Part shown: positions 1 through 7,195 of the stretch, piece after piece
How positions within the stretch are numbered: position 1 is the stretch's first letter
How the letters are laid out: each line of letters begins with the position of its first letter
Source: JBOHRN01 sp050732775
GTDB taxonomy: Bacteria; Gemmatimonadota; Gemmatimonadetes; Longimicrobiales; Longimicrobiaceae
DNA length: 32,156 nucleotides
Reading direction: 5' to 3'
NCBI GenBank assembly: GCA_050732775.1
Contig: JBOHRN010000044.1
Coordinates: 1 to 32,156, forward strand
Position numbers and translations under genes: made by a program
Notes under the pieces: model-generated
Databases searched by the model: none
Told to the model about the DNA's origin: nothing
Seen by the model: the letters and a program-made list of their open reading frames with translations, nothing else

Positions 1-103
1 ATTCGCTCACCACCCGACCCGTGACCTGCGCCCCGGCCTCGGCCACACCTAAAGCCGCTACCACTGCCGCGGCCCCGGCGGCCCCTAGTCTCTTCACTCT
101 CAT
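1..103 (-). CDS. Secreted protein, N-terminus only (runs off left edge)
   Basis: The leftward frame opens with ATG at 103-101 and stays open to the window edge, giving 34 residues. These form a textbook Sec signal peptide: a basic start (MRVKRL), an Ala/Val-rich hydrophobic core and an AEAGAQ cleavage region. The mature protein then begins with VTGRVVSE. In Gemmatimonadota and Bacteroidota, secreted proteins starting 'AQVTGRV' are often TonB-dependent receptors or proteins with a carboxypeptidase-regulatory-like beta domain. That assignment is only a guess from eight residues. A purine-rich GGAGACGGAAG precedes the ATG and could serve as ribosome binding site. The function cannot be settled without sequence to the left. 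Confidence 0.6.
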   Translation of the reverse strand, partial: MRVKRLGAAGAAAVVAALGVAEAGAQVTGRVVSE

Positions 104-251
104 CTTCCGTCTCCGAACCCTGGTGAACGATGAAGAGCGTCTAACCCCGAATGGGCTATCGCCCCCGACACGAACCTCCGACGTGGGTCCAACCGTATCC
201 GGCACGCGGAACGTCGGGGGTCCGCGGACCGTGACCTCGGCGACCTTTGGC

Positions 252-282
252 TAAATAGTCGCTAAATCGCCGGAATTGTCAA
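252..282 (-). promoter_or_regulatory. Candidate promoter for the left-edge secreted gene
   Basis: On the minus strand a perfect TTGACA (282-277) is followed after 19 bases by TATTTA (257-252). The -35 is consensus but the spacing is longer than the preferred 17, so this is only a candidate. Confidence 0.3.
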
Positions 283-389
283 GGGGGCGTAGCGATTTCC
301 ATGCCAGTAACACGCGCCCGGGCCGTTCCTGGCACCAGCTACGGGTACGCCGCCGGGACCGCGCGGCACCCCGTATCTTACTCTAGGCG

Positions 390-401
390 TTGTAATTACA
401 A
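390..401. repeat. 12-bp perfect palindrome TTGTAATTACAA
   Basis: TTGTAATTACAA equals its own reverse complement and lies just past the stop codon of the transglycosylase gene. It is AT-rich in a GC-rich context, which makes it stand out. It lacks the GC stem and U-tract of an intrinsic terminator, so a protein-binding site is as likely as a transcription end. Confidence 0.4.
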
Positions 402-412
402 AGCAAGTCAAC

Positions 413-1576
413 TTATCCGCTGGTGGGGATACGGATGGTTTGCCCCGCGTAAATGCGGCTGCCGCGGATGGCGTTTTCGCTCCGGATGGCGCCGACGGTG
501 ACCCCGTGGGAGCGGGCGATGGCGATGAGCGAATCCCCCCGGCGCACTCTATACTCGGTGAGCGCGAGGGTCCTCTTTTCGCGCACCTCGGGCCAGTTGA
601 CCAGGAACGCCGTGCGCGTACCCTGGGGAAGGCGAACCATCGTCCGCTTACCGGTGGGAGTCCGGCCGAGCTTGAGGTGGTGGTTGAGCTCTGCCACCTC
701 GGAGGCGTCCACACCGGCCGCCTCGGCCACCACCGCCAGAGGAGTGCCGCCATCTACCGGGACTTCTTCGTAGGCGAGCGGCGGAAGCAGCTCCACCTGC
801 TCGAAGCCGTACTTGGCCGGCTCCTTGGCGATGCGAGCCGCCGCGATCATCAGCGGAACGTAGTCGCGGGTCTCAGAGGGGAGGCGCGGCCAGATCTTGT
901 AGTACGCCGTCTCGGGACCCTTCTCGCTACCGTAGAGTTCGCGCATGATCCGCCCCACCCGGTTCTCCCCGCTGTTATACCCGGCGGCGGCCAGGTACCA
1001 CGAGTCGAAGCGGTCGTGCAGATAGGTCAGGTAGTCGAGCGCGGCGTCGGTGGCCTTGACCGGATCGCGCCGGTCGTCCACCACCCCGTTGATAGTGAGC
1101 CCGTAGCGGCGGCCGGTTTCGGAGATGAACTGCCACATCCCCGAGGCGTGCGCGTGCGAGTAGGCGATCGGGTTGAGCCCGGACTCGATCATCGCCAGGT
1201 AGAGGAGGTCGCTGGGCATGCCCCGCTCCTCCAGCTTCTGCAAGATCATCGGCCCGTACTTACCGGTCCGGGAGAGCCATACCGTGAAGTCGTCCCGCAA
1301 GTCGGTATTAAACTTGTGAACCCAGTAATCCACCCGTTCGTGGTCCAGGTTGGGGAGGTCCCAAGCCGCCGGGGCCGACGCGGAGGGGGAGATGGCCTCG
1401 AGAGTCACCGCCATCGCCCGCGCCACACCGCTCTGAGAGTCGAAGTCGCGCCCGAAGTTGAAGTGGCTCTCCGCCGTCCCGGCGAGCCACGCCGCGCCGA
1501 AGAGCCCGGCCACGCCCAAGCTCGCCGCCTGGGTGGCGCCGAAACCCGCCGATCGGTTGCCCCGGAACTGATTCAT
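413..1576 (-). CDS. mltD: Membrane-bound lytic murein transglycosylase D-like, LysM
   Basis: A 387-residue peptidoglycan lytic transglycosylase, expected to cleave the MurNAc-GlcNAc bond and leave 1,6-anhydro ends in the periplasm. A hydrophobic N-terminal segment (about residues 15-35) should act as signal or anchor. The SLT/goose-lysozyme-like domain spans about 85-270. It has the catalytic Glu131 in MIESGLNP, then SGMWQF, and AAGYNSGE further on. A C-terminal LysM (about 341-387, YRVRRGDSLIAIA to AGQTIRIP) binds glycan, and a weaker LysM-like stretch precedes it near 273-300. The ATG at 1576 is chosen over an upstream in-frame ATG at 1621 because GGGAGGGGGG lies just before it. The whole reading frame has the usual MltD arrangement with one clear LysM. 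Confidence 0.9.
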   Translation of the reverse strand: MNQFRGNRSAGFGATQAASLGVAGLFGAAWLAGTAESHFNFGRDFDSQSGVARAMAVTLEAISPSASAPAAWDLPNLDHERVDYWVHKFNTDLRDDFTVWLSRTGKYGPMILQKLEERGMPSDLLYLAMIESGLNPIAYSHAHASGMWQFISETGRRYGLTINGVVDDRRDPVKATDAALDYLTYLHDRFDSWYLAAAGYNSGENRVGRIMRELYGSEKGPETAYYKIWPRLPSETRDYVPLMIAAARIAKEPAKYGFEQVELLPPLAYEEVPVDGGTPLAVVAEAAGVDASEVAELNHHLKLGRTPTGKRTMVRLPQGTRTAFLVNWPEVREKRTLALTEYRVRRGDSLIAIARSHGVTVGAIRSENAIRGSRIYAGQTIRIPTSG

Positions 1577-1609
1577 ATAGCCCCCCTCCCGCTCACGTGA
1601 TTTACACGT

Positions 1610-1638
1610 AAAATAATGCAATTGGCCACTTTATGCAA
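1610..1638 (-). promoter_or_regulatory. Sigma-70-type promoter of the transglycosylase gene
   Basis: On the minus strand TTGCAT (1638-1633) and TATTTT (1615-1610) are separated by exactly 17 bases. Transcription would begin near 1603, leaving a leader of about 27 nt that contains the ribosome binding site. Confidence 0.6.
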
Positions 1639-1796
1639 CCCAGCCAGCCCCGCTGCCGAGTAGCTTACAGTTAGCTACCGTCAGAGGGGGGCGAGAGTTC
1701 CGGGGGCCGGGCAGTTACCCGGGGCGAGGGCTTGCGCTCCCGGCCCCTACCCTGTTCTCCTTCGGGGCAAGCCACCCTACTACTTTCACTGGCAAC

Positions 1797-2750
1797 GTGC
1801 CCGCCACCACCGACCAATCCGCCGAGAAGGCCCTGGGCGACGCCCTGGACCCGTCGCGCCTGGAGCGCAACGTGCCCCTGGCGCCGCACACTACCTTTAA
1901 GATCGGCGGCCCGGCCGATTTGCTCTACCGCGCCCGCGACCCGGACGAACTCGCCTGCGCCGTGCGCGCAGCCCGTGAGGCGGGCGTCTGCCACTTTCTG
2001 CTCGGCGCGGGCGCCAACGTCCTGGTGGGCGATAAGGGTTTCCGGGGCCTGGTCATCAAGAACGAGGTGGGAGGGATAAACTTTCTTGCTGGCGGGCGGG
2101 TGCTCGCCGGGAGCGGGGTGCTCACCTACCACGACCTGATCCAGGCCACGGTGTCTCGCGGGCTGGCCGGCCTGCACCACTACGTGGGCATCCCCAGCAC
2201 GGTGGGCGGGGCCATTTGGCAAAACCTCCACTTTCTATCACCCCCGCCCGGGCGCGAGCGCACCGTATTCATCGAGGAGGTGGTCGAGTCGGCCACCATC
2301 TTGAGCGAGGAGGGGGAGGTCCGCACGGTGGACCGGGATTACTTCCGCTTCGGCTACGACTACAGCGTTCTGCACGACCGGGACGACGTGGTGCTGGAAG
2401 TGACTTTTAAGTTGGAGGAACAAGAGCAGCGGGAGCTGCGCAAGACCATGCGCGAGAACCTGAGGTGGCGCGACGACCGCCACCCGGACCTCTGGCTCTA
2501 CCCGTGCGCGGGTTCGATTTTTCAGAAGATCGAGGGGGTGGGCGCGGGGCGGCTCATCGACCAGTGCGGCTTGAAGGGCAAGGTCTTGGGCAACGCCCAG
2601 ATCTTTCCTAAGCACGCCAACATCATCGTGAACCTGGGCGGTGCCAGCGCGACCGACGTGACCGGGCTCATCGAGCTAGCCCAGGCAACCGTGGAGAGAG
2701 AGTTGGGGTACCGGCTGGAGACAGAGATCGGGATGATCGGAGAGTTTTAG
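1797..2750 (+). CDS. murB: UDP-N-acetylenolpyruvoylglucosamine reductase (MurB-like)
   Basis: This 317-residue FAD enzyme should reduce UDP-GlcNAc-enolpyruvate to UDP-MurNAc with NADPH, in cytoplasmic peptidoglycan synthesis. The FAD-binding half is clear: FKIGGPADL near residue 35, LLGAGANVLVGDKGF near 69-83, and GIPSTVGGAIWQN. The C-terminal half has the catalytic Ser in CAGSIFQ, then GLKGKVLGNAQIFPKHANIIVN, and the terminal Glu in LETEIG. The lack of a long insertion fits the shorter type II enzymes. Oddity: the conserved F-x-Y-R-x-S motif reads FGYDYS, so the usual Arg is missing. The start is a GTG without a strong ribosome binding site and may be off by some codons. The gene is divergent from the transglycosylase; both act on peptidoglycan. 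Confidence 0.85.
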   Translation: MPATTDQSAEKALGDALDPSRLERNVPLAPHTTFKIGGPADLLYRARDPDELACAVRAAREAGVCHFLLGAGANVLVGDKGFRGLVIKNEVGGINFLAGGRVLAGSGVLTYHDLIQATVSRGLAGLHHYVGIPSTVGGAIWQNLHFLSPPPGRERTVFIEEVVESATILSEEGEVRTVDRDYFRFGYDYSVLHDRDDVVLEVTFKLEEQEQRELRKTMRENLRWRDDRHPDLWLYPCAGSIFQKIEGVGAGRLIDQCGLKGKVLGNAQIFPKHANIIVNLGGASATDVTGLIELAQATVERELGYRLETEIGMIGEF

Positions 2751-2832
2751 CTTTCCAACGGCATGTCCTTAGCCCAGCCGGCCCTTAACCTCTTGTGAGC
2801 GGGACCCATCACCGCACCGGCCCAGGGCGTGT

Positions 2833-3468
2833 TTAGCGACGGACGTAGTCGCTGACCCAAAGTTCGACCGTGCGCTTGACTTCTTCCCATGCCACCTTCC
2901 AGAGCATTTCGGGCGCCTCTTCTTCTTCGGCGTCGTCAAAGAAAGTCAGGCTCATGAGAGTGTGCCCGAGATCCTGCGTGGCGAACTTGCGCTGGTAGAG
3001 GCCGAGCATCTCATCGAGAGAGAAGCGTTCACGCCCCAGTGCGTACAGGTCGATGAAGTCTTTTTTGGCCCCTCGGCTGGCCAGCGCGGAGAGCTTCATA
3101 CAGGCCAGGTCTTCCAGTCCGGCAAGGAGGCAGCCGTACTCCGGCCACGAGACCGGCGGCACCAGTTCAGGGTAGCGATGCTCCAAAAAACTCAGCTTCA
3201 CCCCGCCGGCTTCACCGTGGAGCGTTCCTTTCGCAACGTCCATGACCGCTATGTCCACTCCAGCCCGACGGAGGTCGGCCGCCAAACCGAGCGCGTCGGC
3301 GATTTTTCCACCGGTAAACCAATCGAAGTCGAGCGAACGCCGGTGTCCGAGTTGGATCGCGACGGCCGTGCCGCCCGCCAGAAAGAATCCGGCCCCGGTC
3401 GTAATGGGACCGAGGCGGCGGAGCATCCGTTGCTGGGAAGCGGGCATAACTTCCCGGTGGAAGGTCAT
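2833..3468 (-). CDS. Nucleotidyltransferase toxin, AbiEii/AbiGii type
   Basis: A 211-residue DNA polymerase beta-fold nucleotidyltransferase of the kind that forms the toxin half of type IV-like AbiE and MenAT systems. Such toxins attack tRNA or nucleotide pools in the cytoplasm. Visible motifs are AGGTAVAIQLGHRRSLDFD (residues 31-49: the GG-T loop and metal-binding Asp pair) and DLACMKLSALASR followed by KKDFIDLY (120-142: catalytic Lys and Asp cluster). The ATG at 3468 is preferred over an upstream in-frame ATG because GGAGGA sits 8 bases before it. That ATG overlaps the stop of the partner gene as ATGA, so the two are translationally coupled. The C-terminus is acidic (DDAEEEEAPE near 185). 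The exact substrate is unknown. Confidence 0.85.
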   Translation of the reverse strand: MTFHREVMPASQQRMLRRLGPITTGAGFFLAGGTAVAIQLGHRRSLDFDWFTGGKIADALGLAADLRRAGVDIAVMDVAKGTLHGEAGGVKLSFLEHRYPELVPPVSWPEYGCLLAGLEDLACMKLSALASRGAKKDFIDLYALGRERFSLDEMLGLYQRKFATQDLGHTLMSLTFFDDAEEEEAPEMLWKVAWEEVKRTVELWVSDYVRR

Positions 3469-3794
3469 CGATGCGTCCTCCGGTTCCACGGATTGGAGCG
3501 CGCAACCGCGATCCATCCGTCTACCTGAACACGAGGGATTCCCACCACTAGGCTCCAGAACCGAAGGCGCCGCGGCTCCATCCCCCGCCCCCGCCGGCGA
3601 ACGATGAAGTCGCGGATCTCGTCATCGCTCATCTGCGCGCGAAGCCAGGCCACGGCGTCCATGCCTCCGGATTGAAGCAGCCGTTTCACGATGGTGTTCC
3701 GGCTCCCATCCCACGATAGACGGTCCGCGTCGTAGTCCCAGAAGTAGCCCCGGAGACTCTCGGGCAGTTGATTGCTGGCCGGTTCCCTTTGCAA
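3465..3794 (-). CDS. Putative cognate antitoxin, DUF6922-like
   Basis: A small 109-residue protein directly upstream of, and overlapping, the nucleotidyltransferase gene. Its body matches my memory of the DUF6922 pattern that usually accompanies AbiEii-like toxins: LPESLRGYFWDYD, then a stretch ending KRLLQSGGMDAVAWLR, then FWSLVVGIP. The partner role is therefore inferred from family memory and from the ATGA overlap. The predicted start is TTG at 3794, only 7 bases past the thiolase stop, with a weak GGGG ribosome binding site. A start further downstream is possible. The C-terminus (WIAVARSNPWNRRTHR) may be a non-homologous tail. It may be co-transcribed with the suf-thiolase string or use a promoter inside the thiolase gene. 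Confidence 0.65.
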   Translation of the reverse strand: MQREPASNQLPESLRGYFWDYDADRLSWDGSRNTIVKRLLQSGGMDAVAWLRAQMSDDEIRDFIVRRRGRGMEPRRLRFWSLVVGIPRVQVDGWIAVARSNPWNRRTHR

Positions 3795-3801
3795 GGCCCC
3801 G

Positions 3802-5091
3802 CTAGCGCTCCACGATCATCACGTGCCCCATGCCACCGGCCGCGCACACGCTCACCATCCCCACCCCCACCCCCCGGCGGCCCATCTCGTTCAGGAGCGA
3901 GATCAAGATTCTGCCGCCGGTGGCGCCAAACGGGTGGCCGATGGCGATGGAGCCGCCCGTCACGTTGACGCGGTCCTCGTCTGGCACCCCCACCGGCTCG
4001 CTCCTCCCCAGCCGCTCGCGGGCGACCGTCTTCGAGCCCCACCATTGCAAGGTCGAGAGGACCTGGGCGGCGAACGCCTCGTGCATCTCCAGTAACTCTA
4101 CATCTTGCATAGTCATGCCGGCCCGTTCCAGCGCCACCGGGGCGGCGTACACCGGCCCCTGCAAGAGCTGGTCGGCGGGGTCGAGGGCGGCGTAAGCCCA
4201 CGAACGGACGTAGCCGAGCGGTTCGTAACCGAGCGACTTGGCTTTATGCTCGCTCATCAGCAGTACGGCCGACGCCCCGTCGGTGAGCGGCGACGAGTTG
4301 CCCGCGGTGATGCTTCCGTAACGCCGGTCAAAGACCGGTTTCAGCGCGGCCAGCTGCTCCAGGGAGGTGTCGCGGCGGATGCCGTTGTCCTCGCTCACCA
4401 CGCCGTCTTCGGCGCCCTCCACGAACACGGCCGCGATTTCGGCCGGGAGCCGGCCGTCGTCGCTGGCGGCCGCCGCCAGTTTGTGCGAACGCAGCGCCCA
4501 GCGGTCCTGTTCCTGGCGCGAGACGCCGTTTTCACGCGCCATCTTCTCAGCCGACTCTCCCATGGTGAGCCCCGTGGTCCGCTCGGCGATGGCGGGAACT
4601 TGCGGTACCAGGTGCCTGGGTCTGATAGACGCGAACGCCTTGAAGCGTCCTCCCAGCGACTTTGCCTTGCTGGCCTTCATCAACACCCCCCTCATCTCTG
4701 GAGAAAAGAGGATGGGGATGTCGCTGAGAGACTCGGCGCCGCCCGCCATCACCGTGTCGGCGTAACCCATGCTGATCTCTGCCGCGGCCGAGGTGATGGC
4801 CTGGCTCGCCGAGGCGCAAGCCCTGCCCACGGTGAAGGCGGGGGCCGACGCCGGAATGCCCGCGCCGAAGCCCACCTCGCGGGCCAGGTTGGTGGCCCCT
4901 AGCGACTGAACAACGGTGCCGTAGATGGTGTGGTCGATCTCGGCCGGGTCGAGGTCCGCCCGGGAGATGAGTTCGCGCACCGCCGCTACCCCCAACTCCA
5001 GGGCGGAGAGCTGCTTGAAAGCGGTACCCGATTTGGCGAAAGGGGTCCGGCATCCGGCCACGATGGCGACCCGCCTGCCGTTTCTGTTCAT
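3802..5091 (-). CDS. fadI: Acetyl-CoA acyltransferase (thiolase), FadI type
   Basis: A 429-residue thiolase catalysing the thiolytic step of beta-oxidation, 3-ketoacyl-CoA + CoA to acyl-CoA + acetyl-CoA, in the cytoplasm. The nucleophilic Cys92 lies in GRACASASQ. The active-site His337 is in EMHEAFAAQ, and the HEAFA form, rather than NEAFA, points to the FadI/trifunctional-beta group. His386 is in GHPFGATGGR and the second Cys416 in CAAGGMGH. Length is normal and all residues are present. It lies about 50 bases downstream of sufU in the same direction, so it may be read through from the suf promoter. No fadJ-like partner is in the window. A biosynthetic acetoacetyl-CoA thiolase is the alternative. 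Confidence 0.9.
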   Translation of the reverse strand: MNRNGRRVAIVAGCRTPFAKSGTAFKQLSALELGVAAVRELISRADLDPAEIDHTIYGTVVQSLGATNLAREVGFGAGIPASAPAFTVGRACASASQAITSAAAEISMGYADTVMAGGAESLSDIPILFSPEMRGVLMKASKAKSLGGRFKAFASIRPRHLVPQVPAIAERTTGLTMGESAEKMARENGVSRQEQDRWALRSHKLAAAASDDGRLPAEIAAVFVEGAEDGVVSEDNGIRRDTSLEQLAALKPVFDRRYGSITAGNSSPLTDGASAVLLMSEHKAKSLGYEPLGYVRSWAYAALDPADQLLQGPVYAAPVALERAGMTMQDVELLEMHEAFAAQVLSTLQWWGSKTVARERLGRSEPVGVPDEDRVNVTGGSIAIGHPFGATGGRILISLLNEMGRRGVGVGMVSVCAAGGMGHVMIVER

Positions 5092-5124
5092 AGGGCGTTA
5101 GAAGTGTGGCTCGCTGGGCCGGTG

Positions 5125-5154
5125 GGTTACCGGGCCGCTAGGTTACCGGGCCGC
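5125..5154. repeat. Tandem 14-bp repeat at the sufU 3' end
   Basis: GGTTACCGGGCCGC occurs at 5125-5138 and again at 5141-5154, a 16-base period. The second copy covers the sufU stop codon and last codons; the first lies downstream. It looks like a local slippage duplication. Confidence 0.7.
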
Positions 5155-5595
5155 GAGCTTCTTTTCGGCCTCCCGGAACGCTTCCCACACCAGCATGGCG
5201 CACTTGACGCGGACCGGAAAGTTGGCGACTCCGGCCAGGGTGCGAAGATCTCCCAGCTCCTTATCCCGGGCCGCCTGCTGGTCGCCACGCAGCATCTCGG
5301 TGAAGCGAGCGGCCAGGGCGTCGGCCTCCGCCAGAGAGCGGCCTTGGAGCCGCTGGGTCATCATGGAAGAGGCGGCCTGGGAGATGGAGCACCCCTGCCC
5401 GGTAAACGCCACCTCCTCGATGGCACCACCCCTGACCCGGAGCTGGAGCTTGATCTCGTCTCCACAGACCGGGTTCTGCATGTGTATCTCCACGTCTGGC
5501 GCCTCCAACTCGCGCTTGTTGCGGGGGCGCCGGTAGTGCTCGAGGATGACCTCCTTGTAGAGCGATTTGAGCGGCGGAGTGCTCCGGTCGATCAT
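5143..5595 (-). CDS. sufU: SufU, Fe-S assembly sulfur acceptor
   Basis: A 150-residue SufU/NifU-N protein. In SufU-type systems it takes persulfide sulfur from SufS and passes it to the SufBCD scaffold, using a Zn site that exchanges ligands with SufS. The three conserved cysteines are present: Cys44 in NPVCGD (with Asp46), Cys69 in GQGCSIS and Cys132 in VKCAML. The region between Cys69 and Cys132 carries the insertion typical of SufU compared with IscU, and the His of IscU is absent. Start ATG lies 10 bases after the sufS stop, so the two are surely in one operon. Confidence 0.93.
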   Translation of the reverse strand: MIDRSTPPLKSLYKEVILEHYRRPRNKRELEAPDVEIHMQNPVCGDEIKLQLRVRGGAIEEVAFTGQGCSISQAASSMMTQRLQGRSLAEADALAARFTEMLRGDQQAARDKELGDLRTLAGVANFPVRVKCAMLVWEAFREAEKKLAAR

Positions 5596-5605
5596 ACCGG
5601 GCGCG

Positions 5606-6868
5606 CTAATACCCGAACAGTGAGCGCGCCCGCCCCAGCCCCTCTACCAGCCGGTCGGCGTCCTCGCTGGTGTTGTAAAGGTAGAAGGAAGCCCTGGCCG
5701 TGGCCGCCACCCCGAGCCGCTTCATGAGCGGCTGGGTGCAGTGGTGTCCAGCCCGGATGGCCACCCCCTCGCCGTCCAGGATAGTGGCCAGGTCGTGGGG
5801 GTGGACGTCGGCGAGGGTGAAGGAGATCACCCCGGCCCGGCCGTCTCCGGCGGGGGGGCCGTGGACGGTAAGGTCGGGGACCCCGGCGAGGCGCTCCAAG
5901 GCGTACCCGGTGACCTCCACTTCGTGGGCGTGGACGCGCTCCATGCCCAAACCAGACAGGTAGTCCACGGCCGCGCCCAGGCCGATTACCTGCGCGATCT
6001 TGGGGGTGCCCGCCTCAAACTTGTGGGGCAGTTCCGCCCAGGTAGAGCTCTCCAGCTCCACCGAGCGGATCATGTCGCCACCGCCCAGGAAGGGGGGCAT
6101 CGCCTCCAGCAGCTCGCGCCTGCCCCACAACGCTCCCACCCCGGTGGGGCCGCACATCTTGTGGCCCGAAAAGGCGAAGAAGTCGCAACCGAGTTCGGCC
6201 ACGTTTACCGGCAGGTGGGGCGCGGCCTGGGCGCCGTCGACCACCACCAACGCCCCCGTGGCGTGCGCCCGCCGGGCGACTTCGCCCACCGGGTTCACGG
6301 TGCCCAGGGAGTTGGAGACGTGCCCGAGGGAGACCAGCTTGGTCCGCCCGCTGAGGAGTTCGCCCAGCTGGTCGAGCCGCAGCCGCCCCTGGTGGTCGAT
6401 GTCCAGGAAGCGCAGCCGGGCTCCGGTGCGCTCCGCCAGTAGCTGCCACGGCACCAGGTTAGAGTGGTGCTCCAGCACCGAGAGGAGGACCTCGTCGCCT
6501 TCCCGTAGGTTAGCGTCGCCCCACGACCGGGCCACCAGGTTGAGGGCTTCAGTGGTGCCGCTGGTAAAAATCAGCTCGGCCGGGTCGCTGGCCCCAATAA
6601 AGTCCGCGACGCGCACGCGGGCGTCCTCATACTGTTCGGTGGCGCGGCGGGAGAGCTCGTGGATGCCGCGGTGGACGTTGGCGTTGTCTTCCCGGTAGTA
6701 GCGCTCCAACGCCTCGATGACCGAGCGCGGCTTTTGGGAAGAGGCGGCGTTGTCCAAGTAGATCAGTGAACGGCCGTTAACTTGCTGTTCGAGGATGGGA
6801 AAGTCAGCCCGCACCGCCGCGACCTCTAGGGCGGGCCGCGGCTCTTCGATCAGAGTGGATGGATTCAT
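5606..6868 (-). CDS. sufS: Cysteine desulfurase SufS
   Basis: A 420-residue PLP-dependent group II cysteine desulfurase that converts cysteine to alanine and a protein-bound persulfide. The PLP lysine is Lys237 in FSGHKMCGPTG. The cofactor-stacking histidine is in LEHHSN (134-135), and VDGAQ (210-214) binds the pyridine ring. The active-site Cys377 is in RAGHHCTQP on the short loop typical of SufS. The start ATG is preceded by a GAGAGAGAG ribosome binding site overlapping the 3' side of the Rieske gene. The SufU partner follows directly, as expected for the SufS-SufU pair. Confidence 0.95.
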   Translation of the reverse strand: MNPSTLIEEPRPALEVAAVRADFPILEQQVNGRSLIYLDNAASSQKPRSVIEALERYYREDNANVHRGIHELSRRATEQYEDARVRVADFIGASDPAELIFTSGTTEALNLVARSWGDANLREGDEVLLSVLEHHSNLVPWQLLAERTGARLRFLDIDHQGRLRLDQLGELLSGRTKLVSLGHVSNSLGTVNPVGEVARRAHATGALVVVDGAQAAPHLPVNVAELGCDFFAFSGHKMCGPTGVGALWGRRELLEAMPPFLGGGDMIRSVELESSTWAELPHKFEAGTPKIAQVIGLGAAVDYLSGLGMERVHAHEVEVTGYALERLAGVPDLTVHGPPAGDGRAGVISFTLADVHPHDLATILDGEGVAIRAGHHCTQPLMKRLGVAATARASFYLYNTSEDADRLVEGLGRARSLFGY

Positions 6869-6877
6869 CTCTCTCTC

Positions 6878-7195
6878 TTACCCTACGTCCACCAGTACGT
6901 CGTCGCCCTCCACCTTGCACGGAAAGGTGACGATCGGGCGGGTGGCCGGCAGTCCCAACGCCGCGCCGCTCTCCACGTCGAAGATGGCTCCGTGCCACTC
7001 GCAGGTAATGGTGCGGTCGTCCGGGTCAAACTCGCCCGCGGAGAGGGGAAAGTCGCGGTGAGAGCACTTGTCCTCGAAGGCGTAGACCTCGCCCCCCACC
7101 CCGGCCAGGCAGATGCGCCGTCCCTTCGCCTCGACCCCCATCAGCCCGCCGTCTGGCACCTCGCCGCGCGTCGCCACTTTGGTAAACTCACCCAC
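6878..7195 (-). CDS. Rieske-type [2Fe-2S] ferredoxin of the suf operon
   Basis: A 105-residue soluble Rieske protein with the two ligand pairs Cys44/His46 (CSHRDF) and Cys65/His68 (CEWHGAIFD) and the usual 18-residue gap between them. It has no membrane segment and lacks the disulfide cysteines of cytochrome bc Rieske proteins. It therefore resembles the non-heme dioxygenase ferredoxins seen between sufD and sufS in Actinobacteria and related operons. Its role there is not established; electron supply to cluster assembly is an inference. It starts with GTG and overlaps the end of sufD by 8 bases, so translation is coupled. Confidence 0.9.
   Translation of the reverse strand: MGEFTKVATRGEVPDGGLMGVEAKGRRICLAGVGGEVYAFEDKCSHRDFPLSAGEFDPDDRTITCEWHGAIFDVESGAALGLPATRPIVTFPCKVEGDDVLVDVG

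Larger units (their letters stand above)
104..412. other. Intergenic region / long 5' leader
   Basis: This 309-base stretch separates the truncated secreted gene from the transglycosylase; both read leftward. I see no convincing gene. It holds a 12-base palindrome GGTCCGCGGACC at 219-230, a near-repeat GCTAAATAGTC/GCTAAATCGC around 250-270, and a candidate leftward promoter at 252-282. It also holds an AT-rich perfect palindrome at 390-401. If the promoter is real, the secreted gene has a leader of roughly 140 nt. Confidence 0.5.

Noticed and set aside
21..254. Short plus-strand open frame at the left edge.
   Set aside because: Low-complexity Ala/Pro/Thr sequence lying opposite a clean signal peptide on the minus strand; no ribosome binding site.
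440..1600. Long plus-strand open frame opposite the transglycosylase gene.
   Set aside because: It is an antisense by-product of high GC codon bias. The minus strand has catalytic motifs, a promoter and a ribosome binding site.
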